Below are positions 46,532 to 56,716 of a stretch of DNA of 64,000 nt, piece after piece (the first letter of the stretch is position 1; every line of letters begins with the position of its first letter). Below the pieces are notes generated by a model. It worked only from the letters and a program-made list of their open reading frames with translations, did no database searches and had not been told where the DNA came from. A program made the translations under genes and the position numbers. The stretch is from positions 103,932 through 167,931 of the forward strand of contig FMBT01000388.1 in assembly GCA_900095095.1 (NCBI GenBank), read 5' to 3'. This stretch comes from Fragilariopsis cylindrus CCMP1102 (Eukaryota; Bacillariophyta; Bacillariophyceae; Bacillariales; Bacillariaceae).

Positions 46532-48966
46532 ATGACAAAAAAAAGTCCTCCAGCATATCATCGAAACACATCTACCATAATGGATGGCAAATTATTGCTT
46601 CTTCAGGCATCGATCCTGTTGCTGATCGTCGTCATCCAGTGTACAGCTGTCGCTACCTCTACAGAGAAGACGAAGACTGGTAACAGTAGAGATTTAATCG
46701 GCTACCATGATATGATGTATCTCCATGAAACATCCAATCAAATTCCAATTCCTACCATGTATCCGACCGCAGCGGCACCAACTCCATATCCTGTCGAAAT
46801 CAGCCCAACGACACCAACGACTCCATATCCGACTCCGTATCCGACTCCATATCCGACTCCATCTGTCCGAGTGCCTACAAAATTTCCAACCTTTCCCCCT
46901 ACACCCTTTCCGACACATCCGAAACCGACTTTCCCAACAGAAGCTCCCTCATCATTACCCAGTGATTTTCCCTCAATGGAATCAATGGAACCGTCCACAT
47001 CAACATCGCCTACTGGTCCATCGGCGTCGCCGTCTGATTTTCCCAGTTCTGCACCAAGTGTAATGCCAAGTAGAGAACCTAGTTTCTCTCCATCGGATTT
47101 TCCATCTACCTTTCCGTCTGAAGATCCAAGTGGAGCTCCCAGTAGTGTGCCCAGTTCGAGTCCGAGTATGGAGCCCAGCGCTGCACCAAGTTCTTCCCCT
47201 TCTAATCCACCGAGCGTTTCACCATCTGAACAACCTAGTGAACGTGATAGCAGTGAACCTACCTTTAGTAGTGTTCCATCTGAAGTACCAACACTAAGTG
47301 AAGAGCCATCAGAGGAACCAAGTGGAACGGATGAACCAAGCGGATCGGATGAACCAAGCGGATCAGATGAACCAAGCGGATCAGATGAACCAAGCAGCGG
47401 AACGGATGAACCGAGTGAAAAATCCAGTGACGATGATGAGGATGATGATGACGATGACGATGATTTAGTTGATGGAAGATTTATTATTACCGAGTCTCGA
47501 ACAATTTGTAAGTACACACAGGATTTAAAAAAATCCAATTTGATTCAATATCATATCATGTGAATAATGATATTGTTCATTGCACTCATATTATATGCGT
47601 TTCTATTGTGCTTGATTTCTAATCAATTCTATTGTTTTCTTTTCCAGCTGATGTACTCTGTGATCCCAGTAATACCGATCAGTGGGGAACATTATGCGCA
47701 GCCCTGAAACAGGCAGATATATTTCAAACACTGGGAGCCACTGCTGGTAGCTTTACTATATTTGCTCCTTCCAACGATGCTTTTGCATCGTTAGGCGAGT
47801 ACGCACTAGGCGTCCTCTTTCAAGATCAGAAACAACTACAAAACCTCATATCAGTCCACATTGCGCCGTTGGTTATTCCATATGCCGCATTACTTTGTAA
47901 CTTAAATACCGAAATGTTGAATTTTGATGTTACGTACACCCTGTGTATTGGCGGAGTGAAGTTTCAAGCTGCAGATGGTAACGAAATTCACAATCTACCT
48001 ATCATTAATGAGCTGGAGGATATAAGGACCAAAAACGGTATCATTCATCCTATCAACAACCTTATTCTTCCTTTTCAATTTTCGATTGATGATATCACCG
48101 AATATGGCATGCACGATGCTTTCATCAATGAGGGCAATGTCGTTAACGACGAAAATGTCACTGAGCTGGTTGAAGATATTGGAGAAAGTAACGACGGAGC
48201 TTTCACTGACGATAACAACAATGCCACCATAACTCCAAGTATTATCGGAGTAGATATCTTTGACGATGCTTTCATCAATGAGGACAGTGTCGTTAACGAC
48301 GAAAATGTCACTGAGTTGGTTGAAGATATTGGAGAAAGTGACGACGAAGATTTCATTGACGATAACAACAATGCCACCGTAGTAACTCAAAGTATTATCG
48401 GAGAAGATATCTTTGACGATGCTTTCATCAATGAGGACAGTGTCGTTAACGACGAAAATGTCACTGAGTTGGTTGAAGCTATTGGAGAAAGTAACGACGA
48501 AGATTTCATTGACGATAACAACAATGCCACCGTAGTAACTCAAAGTATTATCGGAGAGGATGTCTTTCAAAGTAACTACAATAGTAGTGACACCGTGACT
48601 GACGACGACGACTACGAGGACGACGACATTGAAGGGAATAACGATGGTTTCTTTGATGCTGCCAACAGCTCAATTGCCATCTCCACCTCGCCACTATCGT
48701 CAGTCATGAACATTCTCGCTGATAGTATAGCTAATATAACTGAATCATGTAAAGTGTGTGAAAACAGAGAAGTCTGCGTCATTCCTCGCACCGCTGTGAT
48801 GATGGTTCCCGGTGAGGGAGAGGAGCGATGTACCGACGTGATAGATCGACAGAACAAAGGTAGAGGTATTATGATGGGACCAATTATGTGCAAGGCTCTA
48901 CAAGAACGATTCCAATTTTCTTGTTTGGACGAAAACAAACCATCGAGCGAAGATGAAGACGATTGA
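46532..48966 (+). CDS. Secreted fasciclin (FAS1)-domain protein with Pro-Ser stalk
   Basis: Exon 1 (46532-47507) and exon 2 (47648-48966) flank a 140-nt intron (GTAAGT...TTCCAG), giving 764 aa. Translation may start at the second Met (46580), which gives the cleaner signal peptide (MDGKLLLLQASILLLIVVIQ). A Pro-rich TPYPTPYP segment and a long PSxxPS stalk end in an SDEPSG repeat and poly-Asp. Exon 2 begins with a FAS1 domain: FQTLGATAGSFTIFAPSNDA, then VHIAPL, and NGIIHPINNLILP as the second conserved block. FAS1 domains mediate adhesion in extracellular matrices. Three nearly identical acidic repeats of 50-51 residues follow (48112-48567), then a Cys-containing region (CKVCENREVC) and an acidic end. 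No membrane anchor is visible, so wall or extracellular matrix location is inferred. Confidence 0.88.
48112..48567 (+). repeat. Three tandem in-frame coding repeats
   Basis: Units start at about 48112, 48262 and 48415 (150, 153, 153 bp), each encoding DDAFINE-xx-VVNDENVTELVE and DDNNNAT. Units 2 and 3 are nearly identical, so duplication is recent. Confidence 0.92.
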
Positions 48967-49578
48967 TGGAAAAGAATAGCGATATGATGCGCCATCGTAC
49001 TACAAAAACTTTCGAAAACAACATTGTGCTGCGTCGTTAAGAACTAAGAAGAGATAGTTGTAACACTAAAGAAAAATATCTGTAACTGTAAAATTAATAT
49101 TTAAAAATAGAATATAACAAAGATATTTGACCACACTTTTCCGACGTTTATATGTGTATTTCTATTTCTATTGAATATGTAGGTCTTACGTATATATATA
49201 TAAATGTAGAAATATGTATATAGATATTCATTTAAGTTTTCCAGATGATGAATAAATAGTACACGATATCAGGTAATACTGATAGTTCGTACAACTAGCA
49301 ATAAGTGCTAGCTCCTTGCAATCTCATATCAGAGCCACAACTTTACCTAAAGGCGACTATCATGTATGGGACGCTTCGATCCAGGCTGCAATATCAGCGG
49401 GTGCTCGTATTACTGCCGGCGTGGACGAAAAAGCCTGTCACTTTCTCTGTTATTGGACTGCGGTAATTCATCGCTTTCGTTATCGTACACGAAATATTAC
49501 CATTCCTCTTCATCTTTTTTGGCTTCACACTCCTGCTATCTGGAGTCGCTGACGTTGTTGTCGATTGCTATGATGCTT
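48967..49578. other. Convergent intergenic region
   Basis: AT-rich 3' flank of the fasciclin gene, with TA-rich runs at 49190-49230. An open frame at 49316-49552 is uncertain and probably chance or a relic. Confidence 0.45.
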
Positions 49579-49707
49579 TTAAGAAGTTGAAGAGATAGTG
49601 CTATCTTCATTATCATCTTCGTCGTTGGTTTCCTTTCCTTCGATCTGACTGATGACATCTCCGTAATAATGGACCAAGGGAAGAAAAATATCTCTTTCGT
49701 TTTCCTG
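49579..49707 (-). pseudogene. Duplicated C-terminal fragment of the adjacent gene
   Basis: Read on the minus strand it encodes QENERDIFLPLVHYYGDVIS, then QIEGKETNDEDD and a stop, closely matching the end of the neighbouring gene (ENEGDVFPPLVHYYVDIINQ, QIEEKETDEGDD). The two copies lie about 131 bp apart in direct orientation. No upstream part of the gene is present, so this is a remnant. Confidence 0.8.
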
Positions 49708-49709
49708 CT

Positions 49710-51131
49710 TTAAATAATTGAAGAGATAAAGCTTTCTACATCATCACCTTCGTCGGTCTCTTTTTCTTCGATCTGATTGATAATATCTACGTAATAATGG
49801 ACCAAGGGAGGAAAAACATCTCCTTCGTTCTCCTCGTCGAGTTCAATCGACTGCGAGATAATAAGGGCTGTAAAAATTTCCTTGACACCAGCCCTTTTAA
49901 TTTTCTTCTTGTCTACCACCATACAGGCCTTGCAAATGATCATCATGGCCCGCTTTCGGAACTTTATCCTCAATAATGGACCCATCGCCACACCAAGAAG
50001 ACAAATGGGTAGAATCTTTTCATAATCAGAGGCATTCTTGAACAATTCTCTGCAGTGGGAATAGTGAAGAAATGTAACTACTTGCTCCACGGCATCCGTA
50101 GAGCGTGAAATCGTACTATTCTTTCGGAACATAATGCAACATTCGGAAAGGATGTTACTCTCTTCAATATCTCTACCCGTCAAGACACCCTTTGCTCCAC
50201 TCTCATCATTATTGAACACGATGATATGATTCATCGTTTGAAAAATGTCACTCATCATATATATACCCTTAGAGAGTTTTGTATATTTCATATCGTTGAC
50301 AAGTTCCACACCTAAATCAAACAACGCGGTTACTTGTTCCTTTTCCAAGACTGTAAAGTTCCCTCCATTCGATAGAAGAGAAATCAAACTCCATATGGAT
50401 TTTGCAGCATCTAAATTGCATAATGAATACTGCTTACCCTTTTGTTTCAGTTCTCGATGCGCAAGAAGAAGGATACGTACTCCATCGTATTCTATGACAT
50501 CCATCGCGTTCTTTTTTCGATTCCATTGTTTCGCGGCATCATCAAACGGACTGTACGAACAAATGCTAAAGAGAACCTTTGCAGCAACTTCAAAACATTT
50601 CGATTGGATTTCTTTCCCAGGACTGTTACCCTCGTCAACGGATAACTTGAGAAAGTCGATCACTTTCGATACTCCTTTATGTTTGATAAAATTATTGATG
50701 ATAGTCTCATCTTTAGTATATGTCAAATTATAAACCTTATTCAGAGCTGTCAAGCATTGATCCATCACAGTGTGGCGCATCAAATCTTTGATCTTACCCA
50801 AAGCATCCCTAGAGAGTGGCATCGTGTCCACGATCTTTTGTAGTTCTATCGATATAGGTGTTGATGGGTGATCATCGTCATCGCCAGCAACATCGCGGCT
50901 GCACTTTTTTCTATTGATGGCAGCAGTGATTTCAGCTGGAATAGACAGAGCCGATCGCGAGTTCACTTCGAAGGTATAGTTGTTGACGATACTGTCCAAT
51001 TCGAAAGTGCGTCGACGACGCTTTGGGTCAGCAGCAGGACCATTGCCGTCTTCGGGAGATTTTTTAGCATTTGCATCTCTTGCCATTGGCTCATTCATCA
51101 TAAGGTTACGTCGTTTAGTAACCATATTCAT
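49710..51131 (-). CDS. Unknown helical-repeat-like protein
   Basis: Single-exon gene, 473 aa, family not recognised. It starts with a basic segment containing a nuclear-signal-like KRRRR, then a Ser/Asp linker, then an all-helical-looking body with regularly spaced hydrophobic segments (FEVAAKVLFSICSYSP, AKSIWSLISLLSNGGNF, VEQVVTFLHYSHCRELF, KILPICLLGVAMGP), reminiscent of armadillo/HEAT-like repeats, and an acidic tail. No catalytic motif is seen. An adjacent fragment repeats its last 40 codons, which suggests a locally duplicating gene family. Confidence 0.75.
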   Translation of the reverse strand: MNMVTKRRNLMMNEPMARDANAKKSPEDGNGPAADPKRRRRTFELDSIVNNYTFEVNSRSALSIPAEITAAINRKKCSRDVAGDDDDHPSTPISIELQKIVDTMPLSRDALGKIKDLMRHTVMDQCLTALNKVYNLTYTKDETIINNFIKHKGVSKVIDFLKLSVDEGNSPGKEIQSKCFEVAAKVLFSICSYSPFDDAAKQWNRKKNAMDVIEYDGVRILLLAHRELKQKGKQYSLCNLDAAKSIWSLISLLSNGGNFTVLEKEQVTALFDLGVELVNDMKYTKLSKGIYMMSDIFQTMNHIIVFNNDESGAKGVLTGRDIEESNILSECCIMFRKNSTISRSTDAVEQVVTFLHYSHCRELFKNASDYEKILPICLLGVAMGPLLRIKFRKRAMMIICKACMVVDKKKIKRAGVKEIFTALIISQSIELDEENEGDVFPPLVHYYVDIINQIEEKETDEGDDVESFISSII

Positions 51132-51641
51132 TCCTAGGAAGCGTTAGTAGGTTGTTATTAACCTAAAAAACGCGTTCATAAAGATTTGTGAGCACAGAAA
51201 ACAACTGTTTGAAGGGGACAAACGCTAGCATTTTTTTAATGGAAGCAATTCGGAACGCAAATGTGAATGTAACAGTGAATTCAATGACACACTATCGTGA
51301 CTCGATCCATCTTGAATCTCCCAAACGTGGATATTTAAGTGAAGTGTGACCCAAACAAGGGAATGATGGAATCATCTTCGAAGATCGATGAAGAACGAAG
51401 TTTTACACGTTCTTATGGATTTTCGCCTTCGCTTTCTTGAGATTGAAAGGTACTTCGTAGCCTTCCTGAAGGTTGTCTATGGCTGTTCTGTTGGTTCCTT
51501 AATCTGTCCCAGTGAGAAAAGAAAAGAGCTACACACGAGTAATACGATGAAAAGATGATTTACTTGTCGGTTCATCACGGAATACTAGTACTGTAATAAT
51601 ATATCGAGAGAGAGAGACAGAGAGGAACAATAACCAGCTAG
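51132..51641. other. Divergent intergenic region
   Basis: Between a minus-strand and a plus-strand gene; contains a GAGA-rich tract at about 51605-51625. No gene seen. Confidence 0.45.
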
Positions 51642-52666
51642 CTAGATATAATATCCAGGACCATTTATCAAATTGTCGTTGTATCGACTTTGCTGTTCTT
51701 ATGCTTGTTCCGTCGAGGTAGGCACGTCGTTCTTTCGTTTTCGATTTCGTCGCCTCATCATGGTTCATTATTATTGTCTTCGACGACGAGATTAGAATCG
51801 GGAATGATCACTTCTTCCTCCTTGCACCGTCGCGGTACCTCGTTGAGTTACCACATAAATACAAAGAAAGATGATGACGATCGTTGCAGTCGAAATTTAA
51901 GTACTAACGAAAGTGATGACAGCTCGACGGTACCACCAACACCGCAAGAACAACATTCAGTTTTTGACGATACAGTGAATCTGGATCTTATGATGACGAC
52001 GACGACGAAAAAAAACCGTCGACGATACCGATCACGTCGGCGCTATTGGACTTAGTATTTGGATGCTATCATTGTGTGCTTTTGTTTTTGTACACAATTT
52101 CACTGGTCCTTGGCCACAATCTATATACGACACTGTTCCAGAACGGATCTGGTTTCTTGGTCATGTCATTGGGGGAATGCTTTTTGGTGGAGGAGTTATT
52201 GTCACAACATGTGCTGAATGGTTGGTAGTACGTTCGAATGATCTTGAAGTGATGACCTTCTGGTTTCAGAACATGCCACAGTCAGATGCGTCGATTGTTT
52301 TGCCTGGATTGACTTTATCGATTTTGTCAGGAACAGGCCTGACGACGTATCCTTTACGGTGGATTAAGTTACGCGCCGCAGCATATTATCTACGCCTTAT
52401 GGATGTTACTAGTATTTGCAGTGTGGCGGGGATTCATAGATCTTACAACGCAAGGTAGAGCACTAGAGGCTGTTACAACCATTTCAAATAATAATAGCAA
52501 CAAGAACAACGACAAGGACACTACTGACGTTAGTAAACCACGGGTGTTGAAGGAGGCGCCCGAGGTGATGAATGAACGAATATTGAGGAACGTCATCTGT
52601 TGTGTTTTAGTTTTTGTACTATATGCCATCAAGCTGTTAAAACCTGGAACTCTTTGCTTTCTCTAG
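51642..52666 (+). CDS. Small multi-pass membrane protein, frame broken twice
   Basis: Three frames must be joined. The first (open from 51642) has no upstream ATG; initiation could be at 51804 or in an unseen exon. It encodes a Ser-rich N-terminus ending KKNRRRYRSRR. The second (from about 52035) encodes LSIWMLSLCAFVFVHNF, then ERIWFLGHVIGGMLFGGGVI and DASIVLPGLTLSILSGTG. The third (from about 52375) encodes HIIYALWMLLVFAVWRGFID and a last helix (NVICCVLVFVLYAIKLL). About four transmembrane helices with a His in HVIGGMLFGGG recall DUF2269-type membrane proteins, a weak match. Both joints shift the frame by +1 (one extra or two missing bases) and are too tight for introns, so this is an assembly problem or a decaying gene. 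Confidence 0.6.
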
Positions 52667-52791
52667 GTAAATAAAATTGTTTATGAACGACTTCACTATA
52701 GTACGTACTGTAAGCATTTTTCTGTAGAAGATTTGTTAAGATATATTTTTATCCCGAAATAGACTAAAAAACTAATAATGTACGTATTTAC

Positions 52792-52812
52792 AAACACACA
52801 CACACACACACA
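52792..52812. repeat. (CA)n microsatellite
   Basis: About ten CA units in the short convergent spacer before the desaturase stop codon. Confidence 0.85.
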
Positions 52813-52882
52813 ACATTAAAAAAAAGGGAAAAAATAAATAAATTGTAGGCGCTGTAATTTCATTCTTTTCTATTTGTTAACA

Positions 52883-54798
52883 TTAAGCAACTTTGGTGGA
52901 CTTGTTATTATTATCGGGAATATCAACACTGAGCTTGTCGTACCATTCCAATGTAGCATTCATCAGATCGAACCAGGTATCGTATGATTTGTATTCGACA
53001 CCGTATTCTTCACACGTTTGTTTTACAATGGGTGCGATGTGGTGCAAATGTCCATGATTTAAACCAGGGAATAGATGATGTTCAATTTGATGGTTAAGTC
53101 CATTCGATAAGATGTGCCAAAACATTGAGCAAGAAGCAAAATTATTTGATGTTTCTACCTGAGCGGCGGCCCAAGAGTGCACTAATCGAGGATCTCGTTT
53201 TTTATAGCATTCTTTTTCAGAAAGAACTAAATGACGTTCTTGACGGCTATCCATATCAGATTCAAGCGAGATTTCGTTCAAATGATTGATTTGTGAAAAA
53301 ATGGCGAACGTGATTCCCAACGTAGCAACGTGTAGATAGATCGCCAAAGCAGCCTTCCAGATTGATTCGTGCATAAGAATTGGAATTGCAATGACGATAC
53401 CAAAGTAGGAAATTAAATGTAACACCATCCCATAAAATTTAGTTGGCCGATCTTTATCGTGCCAATCGACGATCCCGTACAGGGTACCTTCGCTCAATAC
53501 ACCCCACGGAATCCAAAAACACGTCCCGAATACAACGAATATATATGTAAACAATACATAAAAGATATTCGACTGGAACCGATATTTAGTTTCGTATCGA
53601 AATTTCTTATGTACTCGTAGTATAACATCAAAATGATGCAAATCTGGATCACGATCAAATTCATTCGTAAAGGAATGATGTCCGTATGTGTGTTGCTGTT
53701 GCCACATAATGGGATTACATATAAAGGACATCGCCCAAACACCAAATTCATTAACAGCAGCCCAACGACTAACGGCGAAATGTCCTGCGTCATGACCTAA
53801 CGCACCCATCAACCAACCCGTGATAGCGAATGCAAAAGATCCCCATATACTTGCCTATAATTATTATTGTTGTTGTTGTTGTTGTTGTTGGTGATGATGA
53901 TCATACAGGGATAAAAAAATCGGACGGAGATCAGAAAAAGTGAAAATAAATAAATGACATGATATTGATATTGAAATTCAATACGGATATTGATATAAAC
54001 ATCAGATTAAAATAAATCAAGAGAATAAAAACGTACAGTACAATGAAGGTATCCAGCGTAAGACCATAGAATGAAGATCATCAGGTAGTAGACAATTCGT
54101 ATTGGTGACGCTCCACGATCCTTTAAGGGATCGATTCCATTAGAACGTAAAACTTTTGCAACTCTTTTCTTTAATATTTCATAAAAAAAATCCGGTACTC
54201 GACCACCACCACCACCACCACCACCACGTTGTTGTTGTTGTTCTTCTTGCTGGCGTATCTCTGTCATCGACTCGAACTCAGTATTTGTTGTTGTTGTTAT
54301 TGTCGTTCTTTTTACTGCTGTTACTGATTTTACATCCTTCTTATTATTGTTGTTGTTATTGTTTTCATTCTCCTCCTCCTTCTTCTCACCATCATTGCTA
54401 TGACAGCGATGTTTTTCCAATAGTTTCCAAACACGATCTACACTGAATGGATGATAAGATTCGACCAATGCTGTACAATCACGTCCCTTTCCCAGCAAAA
54501 TCGCTTCAATTCCTCCTGGATGCGCTTGTACAAAATCATTTAAATCATATCCATCTCCGTGGATCCACCAAAGATTTTTTGTTGTCTCCTGATCATCGAA
54601 ACTACTGCTATCGTTCTTGCTATCGTTATTGCTGTTACTACAATCATCCGATGACGACGTCAACGACGAAGAAGAAAATGTAGAAGAAACAGAAGCGGTT
54701 GCACTATTATCGGAGCTAATATTACCTCCATCTTCCTCTGTTTCTTTATCGTTCAATAACAGTTTTCCAGCACCTTCAACAATACTGTTCTCAGTCAT
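52883..54798 (-). CDS. Cytochrome b5-fused front-end fatty acid desaturase
   Basis: Front-end desaturases insert a double bond between existing ones and the carboxyl end of acyl chains, in polyunsaturated fatty acid synthesis at the ER. Exon 1 (54798-54037) and exon 2 (53854-52883) flank a 182-nt intron (54036-53855, GTACGT...TATAG, with a TTG run), giving 577 aa. The ATG at 54798 is used; the frame is open further upstream only with non-ATG codons. Parts: Ser/Asp-rich N-terminus, cytochrome b5 domain with heme motif HPGG (His 93) and SYHPF, a long low-complexity linker (polyN, polyQ, polyG), then three His boxes: HDAGH (about 275), HTYGHH, and QIEHH (about 488) with the diagnostic Gln, plus membrane helices. 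Regioselectivity (delta-5, delta-6, other) cannot be told from sequence alone. Confidence 0.95.
53862..53899. repeat. (TTG)n run in the desaturase intron
   Basis: About nine TTG units close to the intron acceptor. Confidence 0.85.
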
Positions 54799-56716
54799 GG
54801 TGTGAACTTTCCTCTTCACGGTCACAATTTCGAGAAAAGAGAATTTCTGCACCGATAGCTTAGCTTATTTCAAGCAGGCAGTCGTCTCCTTTGTTGTTGT
54901 TGTTGCTGCGAAATTGTTATTGGAATAGCGTATCGTATTAATCTTCGTAGTATTGTTCTTACTACAGTATTAGAGCTTAGAGTACTGAAGTCAGGGTATG
55001 ATCGGCTGATGGTGATGATGTGCTGTTTGTTCTGTTGCTTGCTTATTCGCAGCCGTTATCGGCATTCTTTTCTTTATTTTTGATGATTTACGCCATTGAG
55101 GTGGCATGTGTCATCGGCGAATCAGAAATCAAAGAAAGATCCAACCACAAATAAAGAACAATGAGGAGAAATTTATTTTATTTTTCTAATTTTTCTACCG
55201 GTAAGTTATGCCTAAAATGATGTACTAGAAGTAGAACTATCATAAGGTATATCATTTAACATAGAGGGAGTAGCCAATACAGTAGCTTCATTGCTCCATA
55301 CACCCACATGACACATGACACTATCATCTCAAAGTTTATCAGATAGAGCTTTTTTATTTTTACTTGCGAAATCCATTCAATCAAGTTTGTTTTGTTTGGG
55401 TTCCAATTTTGCTTATATTTAGCACCCAGTCGATCATTCTGTTGTCAGTTATAAAGTGTGCATACAGTATTATATATATAAGCTGTCCTATTATATTAAT
55501 ATGAGTGTCTTACTCAACACAGTAGTCTAGTCAGAAGTGCTTATCACTAATTTTCTATCTAAATACAAAAACATGCAACATCATTAATATGATTCAATTA
55601 CCATATTTGATAGGCAAATATATATCTTCTCTGCCCCTATCCAGTAAATTATAATGCATTGATGTTGATCAACACATAATCTCCTGGACTTTTCATAAAC
55701 ACAGGGAAAATAAGTCAAGTTCCAGTCTTCTGAGGTACTGACTTAGACTCCTTTATTAGATATCTTAGAATATTCGAGTGCTGTCCCTTACAAGACTGTA
55801 TTCACTTCTCCTTCATTAGATTCTTAGTTATACAAACACCATATCCTAGAGTAGTCACTCTTACAGGTTATAAGCCTTTATTCACACAGGAAAAACGTCC
55901 ATATTTGGATAGTCTCTTGAGTAGCAATTGCTTCTACCATTTGTAGACGCAACAAACAGTCTCCTTCGAAAGAAAGAACTTCTACTTTAAATTGAATGTT
56001 CAAAAAATAATAATTCCTATGAACATCCTGGCTGTACTCACTTCTCCTTTATTATCAGACCCTTAGTAATACTTTAGAGTGTAGTCACACTCCTATAGTT
56101 CTTAGGGCCGCTGTTGTTGTTACAGTACAACTTGACTCATCGTCATCTATATCTTTTTTTCTAGCCTAGCCATCCTGATATGATCCTAATAAATTCTTTT
56201 AATAAGTCCAGTCCAGCAGCAATTGCTATGATGGATGGAATGTGTAGTAGTATATTCCAAGTTCATTATTTGAGATACCGTATCCCCTTTAAAATAAGTG
56301 AGTGATCTGTTATATACAAAAAAAAAACTCTGAGACTCTGCCAGCGTTTTTGTGCAGTATTTCTGTTGAAGCGTGTTAATAAGACTGAACGGTTATTTTT
56401 ATATCATCAGACGTTAAACGGACTACAAAGATGTACACACACACATCGACGGTGTTGTACAAGTAAAATCTAGCGCGTGACAGAACTCACACGTGACCAT
56501 TTTTCTTTTTTAAGACATGTAAACCAACTCGCATTCCGATACTTTCCAATCACTATCACATACAGTAGAGCTGCTCTTAGCTACCGTAAGAGTGTTACAG
56601 TACGAGAGAAAACTTCTTTTCGAATCAATCAACAAATCATCCCATTCAATTCTAAAGTACCCGATCAGGAGTGTCGGTTAAGTAGTACTTCGAAGATACA
56701 ACAACACCACAAAACA
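54799..56716. other. Long divergent intergenic region
   Basis: About 1.9 kb between the desaturase (-) and the VASt gene (+), so both promoters lie here. No gene recognised. A degenerate motif, roughly CACTTCTCCTTyATTA with CTTAG 5-15 bp later, recurs at about 55745, 55803 and 56038. The VASt frame stays open upstream to 56477 without an ATG. Confidence 0.5.

Noticed and set aside
46738-47538. 266-codon minus-strand open frame
   Set aside because: Antisense shadow of the Pro-Ser stalk in the fasciclin gene.
49316-49552. 78-codon plus-strand open frame
   Set aside because: No recognisable motif and no clear start context; possibly a relic but unsupported.
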